Origin: an uncultured Subdoligranulum sp.
GTDB lineage: Bacteria > Bacillota > Clostridia > Christensenellales > CAG-314
Length of the DNA stretch: 13,876 nt
Assembly: GCA_900551395.1 (NCBI GenBank)
Contig: URVX01000012.1
Span: 1-13,876 of the forward strand
Direction: 5' to 3'
Shown here: positions 6,018-12,243 of the stretch, piece by piece
How the letters are laid out: every line of letters begins with the position of its first letter
How positions within the stretch are numbered: position 1 is the stretch's first letter
Notes under the pieces: generated by a model
What the model was told of the DNA's origin: nothing
What the model saw: the letters and a program-made list of their open reading frames with translations, nothing else
Databases searched by the model: none
Made by a program: the position numbers and the translations under genes

Positions 6018-6047
6018 TGGACTTTTGCCCCTCGTTGGTGTTATACT
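6018..6047 (+). promoter_or_regulatory. Candidate extended -10 promoter of the GH95-like gene
   Basis: TGT followed by TATACT (TG at 6039-6040, -10 box 6042-6047) forms an extended -10 element. A weak -35 box TGGACT (6018-6023) lies 18 bases upstream. GAGGGACGG before the ATG at 6078 is the ribosome binding site. Confidence 0.5.
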
Positions 6048-6077
6048 CAATTATAAAATATCTTTGAGGGACGGTTA

Positions 6078-6872
6078 ATGGCAAGCTTAAAGAAAACAAA
6101 AAGCACGTTACTGAGCTATTCGCCTGCAGGCTGGTGGGCGGAAACATGGCGCGAAGGACTGTTCTGCGGCAACGGCAAAATCGGCGCGAATATTTTCGGA
6201 GGCGCGGGACAGGAGCAGATTTTGCTCAACCACACCGATTTGGTTTGGCAGGGGCGCATAAGCGTTGTACCCGACGTGAGCGCCAAGGTCTCCCAAGTTC
6301 GCAAGCTCATAGACGAGGGTGAGTACGAGCAGGCCAAGGAGGTCATGCAAAAGGCTTTGATTCAAAAGAATTTTCGCCCGCAGCCTCACACTCCGCTCCC
6401 TTTGTGCGTCTTAAAGACGAGGATGCTCAGCGACAACGCTCCCAAAAATTACGTAAGGGAGCTTAATATGGCTACGGGAGAGGCGACGGTAAGTTATTCC
6501 GACGGCTCCACGCGCATCGACCGTTCTTTGTTTGTGTCCCGAAACGACGATACCGTAGTTTACGAAATTACCAAGACAGGCTCGAAGTTTATCGACTGCG
6601 AGCTGTCTTTTGATGTAATGGACAAAATCAACTGCCGCGCGCCAAATGCGCTTTCCTCCATGCCGGAGGGCATAAACGCCCGTTATGAACGGCAGTTTAT
6701 GAGCTTTGCCGCTCGCAACGACGACGGAACGGAGTTCGGCGCGAGTTACTCACAATGGCGGAAGCATGGAGCAGACGGATACCTGTCTGAAAATCGTCGG
6801 AGCCACCAGCGTGCTCGTGTGCGTGAGACTTTTTGTCAATTCCGGAAAAGAAAAGGAATGGGCAAGCCTTAA
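6078..6872 (+). pseudogene. GH95-like glycoside hydrolase, N-terminal fragment (frameshifted)
   Basis: The ATG at 6078 follows GAGGGACGG. The first 221 residues match the N-terminal beta-sandwich of family-95 glycoside hydrolases (alpha-L-fucosidases and related enzymes): GLFCGNGKIGANIFGG, ILLNHTDLVWQG, a helical LIDEGEYEQAKEVMQKAL, then YVRELNMATGEATVSY, typical of the L-x-x-A-x-x-x-V-x-Y strand. After EFGA (about 6740) this frame turns into low-sense Arg- and Lys-rich sequence ending in TGA-free reading to a TAA at 6870-6872, while the family pattern continues one frame over. No signal peptide is visible, so the intact protein would be cytoplasmic. Whether the shift is real or an assembly error cannot be told from the sequence. 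Confidence 0.75.
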
Positions 6873-8439
6873 AAACGGTCTTTCCGCCATCAAGGAAACT
6901 TATGCGCAGCTGCTGAAAAAGCACAGCGCCTTACATAGCAAGCTCTTTTCTTCTGTTTTCGTGGATTTGGACTGCGCCGCCGACGACAAGTCGATTGAGG
7001 AGCTGCGTTTGGAGGGAGACAAGGGGCAGCTGTCCGCAGTGCTGGCAACGAAATTGTGGAATTTCGGCAGATACCTGCTTGTTTCAGCGACGTCGCAAAA
7101 CGGAAAAATTATAAATCCTTACGGATTGTGGAACGGCTCTTACAAGCCCGTCGGCGCATGGGTGAATTATGCCGGAGAAATGCAGTCGGTTTATCTTTCG
7201 GCGCTTGCAGGCGACCTTGCTTCGTTTTTAGAGCCCGTATTCGCCTTCTGGCAGGCAAATCTCGGCGACCTTAGAGACAATGCCATCAGACTTTTCGGCG
7301 TGAGAGGGGCGTTTTTGCCGGCTGTTACCGCTTTGTCTTCAGGGCGTCTCGGACTGGTAGACGCGCGCGAGGCTTACTTTACGGGCTGTGCCGGCTGGCT
7401 GGCGTCGCTGTATTACAGATATTACGAATTTACTCGAGACCAGAAATTTTTAAAAAATATCGCATATCCGTTTATGCGGGAGGCGGCGGAATTTTATCTG
7501 AATCTGATGTCCGTGAGCGCCGACGGTTCGGTTACGCTCAGTCCTTCGTTTGTACCCTCCTGCGGCAAACAGAACGAGCTGGGACGCAATTCAAACGGCG
7601 ACTTCGCGGTGTTTCGCAGTCTGCTCAAAAATCTGCTCAAAATTTCACATGAGGTAAAAGCCGAAGAAAAGGACGTTGAGAGATGGAGGGACGCTTTGGA
7701 AAGGTTGCCCTCGGAGTTTACGGACAGCGAGGGCTTGCTGCGGGATTTCAAAATGCGGGCGACTGATTTTTCCGGTGAAAGCATTTACAGCTTGTTTCCC
7801 GCTTTTGCGGCTACCGACGTAGATTTTTTGTGCAGTGAGGAAACCCTGCGTTCATATACCGCTACGGTCAAAAAGCGCTTGTCCGAAAGCCGCGATTTTC
7901 AGACGGCTATGGGTATGGCGGGTTTAGCGGCGGCTTGCGCAAGGCTCGGACTCAAGCAACAGCTTTTGGAGGCTCTAGGCAATCTTACGGCGGGCTGTAT
8001 GCTCAACAATCTCGGCTTTTCGGAAGCCGATTGGAGAAGCATGGGACGCTGCGGGTACAATGTGTGGCCTCAGCTTATGTTAGGAGCCAATATTGCTTTT
8101 TCGGGCGTGGTGCAGGAAATGCTTCTTTACAGCAAGGAGGGTGTGCTTAAGGTGCTGCCTTGCTTGCCGTCTCAATGGAAAAACATTGAGGTGCGGGGAC
8201 TTGCCGCGGCGGGAGGACTGACTGTAAGCATGAGTATGTCGTCCAAATCCAAGCTGTTAAATCTGGAAATAAAGGCGTCTAAAGCCGCTTCTTTCGACTT
8301 GTATTTGCCTAACGAAGTGAAAAAACTCAAAAAAAGCAACGTGGCTACCGCATTGGACGACGGCGACTTGTTCAAGAGTATAAAAAACATAAATCTATCC
8401 GCCGGGAAATCGGCTTCTTTTGTGTTTTCGATGGGCTGA
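6742..8439 (+). pseudogene. GH95-like glycoside hydrolase, catalytic and C-terminal fragment (continuation after frameshift)
   Basis: The frame picks up at RVTHNGGS, directly matching the strand after EFGA, so fused with the upstream fragment the protein would have about 787 residues, the normal GH95 size. The region continues through the linker (YAQLLKKHSALHSKLFSSVFVDLD) into the (alpha/alpha)6 barrel (NFGRYLLVSATSQNG, NPYGLWNGS, GCAGWLASLYYRYYEF) and the C-terminal sandwich (EMLLYSKEGVLKVLPCLP). The GH95 catalytic blocks are altered: SPEN is replaced by SFVPSCG (about 7546-7566), the N-x-N motif by AGE (about 7167-7180), and QIDGN by MLGAN (about 8077-8091), so acid, Asn pair and Asp are gone. 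ATG 6766 could serve for re-initiation, with only a weak ribosome binding site. It looks like a divergent, probably inactive relative. Confidence 0.75.
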
Positions 8440-8448
8440 ATTCAAAAT

Positions 8449-8479
8449 AAAAACGACCGCTTTAAACGGTCGTTTTTTT
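8449..8479 (+). terminator. Bidirectional intrinsic terminator between the GH95-like gene and the MATE gene
   Basis: The arms AAAAACGACCG (8449-8459) and CGGTCGTTTTT (8467-8477) form an 11-bp stem with a 7-base loop, with seven Ts at 8473-8479. On the minus strand the A-rich left flank gives a U-run. It overlaps the MATE stop codon by two bases. Confidence 0.9.
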
Positions 8480-9953
8480 AATCGTTTTCGGGTTTAAGAT
8501 TGACTGCCGGGGCAAGCTGCGCTTCTTCCGGCTGTGCTTGCGAAGCGGGAGCCGCCTTTAAATTTTTGAACAGGTCTTTGTTCTGCCATTTGTTTCTGAA
8601 ATATCTGCAAAGAGCCCATATCATGCCGGCAAACCATGCGACTCCGGACGCTGCGAATACGCCGATGTAACCGAAGAAACGGTTCAGGACAAACGCGGCT
8701 GTGATTCTGACGACAAAGCTGAAAATATTGACGCCCATTGCCGTGACGGTATCGCCGGCGCCGCTTAGGAGTCTTGTGGTAAGGTGCATGACGGCAAGCA
8801 CGAAATAGGAGGGAACCATAATGGATATGAATGTGCCCGTTATGCCTATTACGCTTTTAATGTCTACGTTTGTACCTTCGGTCGCGCTGTTGTCGAGCGA
8901 AATAAACAACGACGCTATATCGTGCCTGAAAATAAGCACCAGCCCGCCCAGCACGGCGGTCGTGGCAAAGGTTATCAGCATTGTCTGAAGATAGCCCTTT
9001 TTTATTCGGTCTATTTTGCCCGCGCCCTTGTTTTGAGCTGCGAAGGTGGACAGCGTTGTGCCGAAGCTCTGAATTTCCATATTCATGATTTCGTCTATTC
9101 TGTTGCCCAGTCCGTAAGCAATCGTCAGCTCGGCGCCGTGTCCGTTTATAAGCATGTTTACTACCAGAAACCCGCTGCTGGTTACGAGCTGTTGAATCAT
9201 GGAGGGGATTGCGGCTTTGTTTATGCTTTTGAAATATGCTCCGCAGAAACGAAATTCCTTCCATCGCACTCTCAAAATCGGTATTTTTATCTGCATGTAG
9301 ACAAAGGCGAGCACAGCCGAAACGAACTGAGCAATCAGAGTCGCGATCGCCACTCCGACCACGCCCATGCGGAACACGGCGATAAACAAAATATCCAGTC
9401 CGAGATTGAGCACCGTGCTGGAAATAAGTATGACCAGCGGCGCCGCAGAGTTGCCCACCGATTTGAGAATCATGTTGAAGGTGTTGTACATGACGACGGC
9501 AAGCGACCCCAAAAAATAAATCTGAAGATATGTGGTGGTGCTTTCTATTTGCTCGGCGCTGACTTTTAGCAGCTTAAGTAGAGGCTTTGTGCCGAAATAT
9601 CCTATTATCGTTACCAATACACTCGCGAAAAGCATGGTTATGAGAATAGTGTTAAGGGATTTTTTAATGCCGGCTTCGTCTTTTTTGGAGAAAAGCTGGC
9701 TTAAGATGACTACCGCTCCTGTGAGAAAACCGTTTGTCACCGTCAAAATAAGGAAAATAACCGGCATGGAAGCCGTTATCGAACCGTACGCTACAGCGCC
9801 GTCCGTTTTACCTATGACGATTGCGTCCGCCCAGCTGTAAAACAGCTGAAAAATGTTTCCGATAAGCAGAGGGATGGAAAAAACGATTATTTTTTTTAAG
9901 GATGAGCCCTCCGTCAAATCCATAGTGCCTTTTTTTTCTTTGACCGAATCCAT
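8478..9953 (-). CDS. MATE family multidrug / Na+-coupled efflux transporter
   Basis: 491 residues with about 12 hydrophobic segments, the usual MATE size. The N-terminus has the family pattern DLTEGSSLKKIIVFSIPLLIGNIFQLFYSWADAIVIGK, and the second half repeats it (AAIPSMIQQLVTSSGFLVVNMLIN), reflecting the two six-helix lobes. Such proteins sit in the cell membrane and export cationic drugs or metabolites using a Na+ or H+ gradient. The tail after about 462 is Ala-, Pro- and Glu-rich and cytoplasmic. Start uncertain: ATG 9953 lies at the expected transcription start of the promoter, while Met11 (9923) is preceded by AAAGG and gives the usual MATE N-terminus. Substrate unknown. Confidence 0.92.
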   Translation of the reverse strand: MDSVKEKKGTMDLTEGSSLKKIIVFSIPLLIGNIFQLFYSWADAIVIGKTDGAVAYGSITASMPVIFLILTVTNGFLTGAVVILSQLFSKKDEAGIKKSLNTILITMLFASVLVTIIGYFGTKPLLKLLKVSAEQIESTTTYLQIYFLGSLAVVMYNTFNMILKSVGNSAAPLVILISSTVLNLGLDILFIAVFRMGVVGVAIATLIAQFVSAVLAFVYMQIKIPILRVRWKEFRFCGAYFKSINKAAIPSMIQQLVTSSGFLVVNMLINGHGAELTIAYGLGNRIDEIMNMEIQSFGTTLSTFAAQNKGAGKIDRIKKGYLQTMLITFATTAVLGGLVLIFRHDIASLFISLDNSATEGTNVDIKSVIGITGTFISIMVPSYFVLAVMHLTTRLLSGAGDTVTAMGVNIFSFVVRITAAFVLNRFFGYIGVFAASGVAWFAGMIWALCRYFRNKWQNKDLFKNLKAAPASQAQPEEAQLAPAVNLKPEND

Positions 9954-9960
9954 GACGATT

Positions 9961-9989
9961 ATATTACTCTAAATGCTGTTAAAAGGCAA
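9961..9989 (-). promoter_or_regulatory. Candidate promoter of the MATE gene
   Basis: On the minus strand, TTGCCT (9989-9984) and TAATAT (9966-9961) are 17 bases apart; a perfect TATAAT overlaps (9963-9958). Either -10 box puts the transcript start at or within a few bases of the ATG at 9953, which favours Met11 (9923) as the start or a leaderless message. Confidence 0.5.
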
Positions 9990-10040
9990 TTTTTATTTCG
10001 GAGCAACAAATAAAATTTGAGTGAAACCGTTTGGCTATGT

Positions 10041-10069
10041 TTGACAAAATTTCCCGAATTATATATTAT
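10041..10069 (+). promoter_or_regulatory. Sigma-A-type promoter of nrdR
   Basis: The -35 box TTGACA (10041-10046), a 17-bp spacer and the -10 box TATTAT (10064-10069) give an expected transcription start near 10076, leaving a leader of about 46 bases with AAGGAG at 10108-10113. Confidence 0.85.
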
Positions 10070-10121
10070 TAAAGATATCGGCAGGCATAGCGCTGCTTGC
10101 TTTGCCGAAGGAGAGCTATAT

Positions 10122-10592
10122 ATGAGATGTGTCTACTGCGGCTGCGATGTTCTGAAGGTTATAGATTCCCGACCGGTTGACGAGACCAATGCAATCAGGC
10201 GCCGCCGCGAATGCGCAAAATGCGGCAGGCGTTTTACTACCTACGAAACGGTGGAAACCATGCCCTTGCTTGTAGTCAAAAACAACGGAAACAGGCAGCA
10301 GTTCGACCCGGTAAAGCTGAAAAACGGTATAATAAAAGCCTGTGAAAAGCGTCCCGTTTCCGCTGAAAAAATCGATATGCTGGTCGGGAGCATACAAAAA
10401 CAGCTTTACAACACCTTGAAGTCGGAAATTTCAAGCAAGGAAATAGGCGAGCTTGTTATGGACGGTCTGAAGGAAATAGACGAGGTTGCGTATATAAGAT
10501 TTGCTTCCGTTTACAGACAGTTTAAGGACAGCAACACATTTTTTGAAGAGATGAAGAAAATTTTCAACGAAAAAGAGCACAAGGAGAATTGA
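10122..10592 (+). CDS. nrdR: Transcriptional repressor NrdR
   Basis: 156 residues. A zinc ribbon forms the N-terminus: CVYC at 3-6 and CAKC at 31-34 with the family signature RRRRECAKCGRRFTTYE. It is followed by an ATP-cone domain (about 48-140: VVKNNGNRQQFDPVKLKNGI... IRFASVYRQFKD). NrdR senses ATP/dATP levels and represses ribonucleotide reductase genes by binding NrdR boxes. The start at 10122 is chosen because NrdR proteins begin M-x-C-x-x-C, AAGGAG is 8 bases upstream, and the promoter lies between it and any earlier in-frame start. No nrd gene is in the window. The kinase-like gene follows after 9 bases with no terminator between, so they are probably one operon. Confidence 0.95.
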   Translation: MRCVYCGCDVLKVIDSRPVDETNAIRRRRECAKCGRRFTTYETVETMPLLVVKNNGNRQQFDPVKLKNGIIKACEKRPVSAEKIDMLVGSIQKQLYNTLKSEISSKEIGELVMDGLKEIDEVAYIRFASVYRQFKDSNTFFEEMKKIFNEKEHKEN

Positions 10593-10601
10593 TTTTTTTC
10601 A

Positions 10602-11681
10602 ATGATAGCCGACGATTTGTTGTTCACATACAGAAGATATCCGCTTATGCGACCGCAGGATTTCGTGAAAATGCTTTATCAGGGCGAATACGGCGGCGCA
10701 CACGGGGGAAGTGACGACCTTGCCGCAGCCGATTCGCTGAAAAAGGAACTGAAAAGCATGAAGCACGTTTCCTTTCATGAAGAAACGTCTGAAGATATTT
10801 CGGCTGATTTTATGCGCGTCAACCTAAGACCGTTTGTTTCTTCGGGAAAAAATACGGAAACGCTTCGGGAAATCTTTGTCCGAAGCGCTGCGAAAAATCC
10901 ATGTCGGGAAAATTTCGACAGAAAGCTGGAAATTTTTACGGAGCAATGCAGCGTCAGAAAAATAGATTTGCCGTATCTTGCGGTAAAAAAGTTTATTTCC
11001 GAATACAAAACGTCGGGCTATCCCGTTCTGAGTCACTCTATGACTTACAGACTCAATTATTTTCCGGCTTACAGGGTGGTGCGGAGAGATTTTTATTATC
11101 TTTTCGACGTCATAGACAATATAAATGCGCTGCTTAAGGGGCATACCAATCTGATAATAGCAATAGACGGCATGAGCGGCAGCGGAAAAACCGACGCAGC
11201 TGAAATACTGCAGGAGTTTTTTGACTGCAATGTTATACACGCCGACGATTTCTTTCTGCCGCAAAGCATGAGAACTCCCGAAAGATTGTCAAAAATAGGC
11301 GGCAACATCCATTTTGAACGCTTGTCCGTGCTGCTTAAAAGCATCAAAAAGGGAGATGCACCGGTGTTTGACAGATACGACTGCAAGACGGATTCGTTTG
11401 AAAAGGTCGTTTTGCCTCAAAACCGATTGACCGTAGTCGAGGGGTGTTACAGCCTGCACCCGGCGCTTGTGGACAGCTACGACGGCGCGGTGCTTTTCAA
11501 GGTAAACGAGGAAGTGCAGCACAAACGGATACTCAGACGAAGCGGCGCGGAAATGCTTCGGAAATTCAAGGACGAGTGGATACCCATGGAAAACAGATAT
11601 CTCAAAGCAGTGAATTTCGCGCAGCTGCCCGTCTGTGTTTTGGATACCTCAGATAGCAAATTTTTTAAAACCGATTTTTAA
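10602..11681 (+). CDS. Uridine-kinase-like P-loop protein with an extra N-terminal domain
   Basis: 359 residues. Residues 1-165 form a conserved-looking domain with RYPLMRPQDFVKMLYQGEYGGAHGG near the start and GYPVLSHSMTYRLNYFPAYRVV near its end; I know this pattern only from uncharacterised Bacillota proteins. Residues from about 183 form a uridine-kinase/phosphoribulokinase-type P-loop domain: Walker A DGMSGSGKT (about 188-196), HADDFFLP for the Asp-rich substrate and Mg2+ site, VVEGCYSLHP and a lid-like RILRRSGAEMLRKFKDEW. It should transfer phosphate from ATP to a small molecule, perhaps a nucleoside; the substrate is not shown. It lies 9 bases after nrdR, suggesting a link to nucleotide balance, and ends at a strong terminator. 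AAGGAG at 10581-10586 is rather far from the ATG, so the start is fairly but not fully certain. Confidence 0.8.
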   Translation: MIADDLLFTYRRYPLMRPQDFVKMLYQGEYGGAHGGSDDLAAADSLKKELKSMKHVSFHEETSEDISADFMRVNLRPFVSSGKNTETLREIFVRSAAKNPCRENFDRKLEIFTEQCSVRKIDLPYLAVKKFISEYKTSGYPVLSHSMTYRLNYFPAYRVVRRDFYYLFDVIDNINALLKGHTNLIIAIDGMSGSGKTDAAEILQEFFDCNVIHADDFFLPQSMRTPERLSKIGGNIHFERLSVLLKSIKKGDAPVFDRYDCKTDSFEKVVLPQNRLTVVEGCYSLHPALVDSYDGAVLFKVNEEVQHKRILRRSGAEMLRKFKDEWIPMENRYLKAVNFAQLPVCVLDTSDSKFFKTDF

Positions 11682-11689
11682 ACTTTGTG

Positions 11690-11726
11690 AAATCCTCCCG
11701 AAAAATTTTTTTCGGGAGGATTTTTT
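11690..11726 (+). terminator. Strong intrinsic terminator after the nrdR-kinase operon
   Basis: The arm AAATCCTCCCGAAAAA (11690-11705) pairs with TTTTTCGGGAGGATTT (11708-11723), a 16-bp stem with a two-base tip (probably opening to a larger loop), followed by Ts to 11726. The marR -35 box begins two bases later. Confidence 0.9.
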
Positions 11727-11727
11727 A

Positions 11728-11756
11728 TTGACAAGGAGTGACTTAGTCGCTAAAAT
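11728..11756 (+). promoter_or_regulatory. Sigma-A-type promoter of the marR-ABC operon
   Basis: A perfect -35 box TTGACA (11728-11733), a 17-bp spacer and the -10 box TAAAAT (11751-11756). The spacer holds a short imperfect palindrome centred on GACTTAGTC (11739-11747). Expected transcription start near 11763, inside the repeat cluster downstream. Confidence 0.85.
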
Positions 11757-11757
11757 A

Positions 11758-11786
11758 GTTGCGGTTGCAACAGTTGCACTTGCAAC
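11758..11786 (+). promoter_or_regulatory. GTTGC repeat cluster, candidate MarR operator
   Basis: GTTGC at 11758-11762, the 8-base palindrome GTTGCAAC at 11764-11771 and the inverted repeat GTTGCA-CT-TGCAAC at 11773-11786 lie directly after the -10 box and before AAAGGAGG (11788-11795). MarR dimers bind inverted repeats near their own promoters. The place and symmetry fit autorepression; binding is inferred. Confidence 0.65.
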
Positions 11787-11799
11787 GAAAGGAGGATTT

Positions 11800-12243
11800 A
11801 TGGCAAGTCTGATGCGTATGATAAACGAAATATACCGGTGCGGTTCGCTTTACCGCACGTTAAGGCTGGAGGACGACGGACTCAACGGACTTCAGACTGC
11901 ATTTGTTCTGAATATCTGCTCCGACGAGGGCACGACTCAGGAAAAGCTGGCTCGTTCTTTGTATATTCACAAGAGCACCGTCACGCGACAGCTTGCGTCT
12001 TTGGAGGAAAAGGGGTTTATCGAAAGACGGGTGGATGAAAGCGACAAGCGAAATATGCTGGTTTATCCCACGCAGAAGGCAAAAGATATTCTGCCCAAGA
12101 TAAAGCTGGTTTTCAAGGAGTGGAGAGAGTATCTGACCGAAGATTTGTCGGAGGAAGAAAAGGAGAGTATGGAAAGCATTTTGACAAAGCTTGCCGACCG
12201 AGCAAAAAAATACGTATCGAAAACCGAGGCGGACTGTCGATGA
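11800..12243 (+). CDS. MarR family transcriptional regulator
   Basis: 147 residues, the usual size. The winged helix-turn-helix is clear: TTQEKLARSLYIHKSTVTRQLASLEEKGFIERRVDESDKRNMLV at about 45-88, including the recognition helix (KSTVTRQLASLEEKG) and the wing with the conserved D-x-R-D/N (DESDKRN). Flanking N- and C-terminal helices form the dimer. The start at 11800 is set by AAAGGAGG four bases upstream; longer in-frame starts lie in or before the terminator. Its stop overlaps the ATG of the ABC exporter (ATGA), so the two are coupled. MarR proteins next to exporters usually repress the operon until a drug or phenolic ligand binds. The ligand here is unknown. Confidence 0.93.
   Translation: MASLMRMINEIYRCGSLYRTLRLEDDGLNGLQTAFVLNICSDEGTTQEKLARSLYIHKSTVTRQLASLEEKGFIERRVDESDKRNMLVYPTQKAKDILPKIKLVFKEWREYLTEDLSEEEKESMESILTKLADRAKKYVSKTEADCR

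Noticed and set aside
8784..9569. Plus-strand frame of 261 residues inside the MATE gene
   Set aside because: His-, Tyr- and Arg-rich shadow of the MATE membrane helices, without a recognisable fold or start signal.
10017..10121. N-terminal extension of NrdR from 10017
   Set aside because: It crosses the TTGACA-TATTAT promoter, and NrdR proteins start at the M-x-C-x-x-C zinc ribbon, which begins at 10122.
11635..11799. N-terminal extension of the MarR protein from 11635
   Set aside because: It would cover the end of the kinase gene, the terminator and the promoter; the true start has AAAGGAGG just before 11800.
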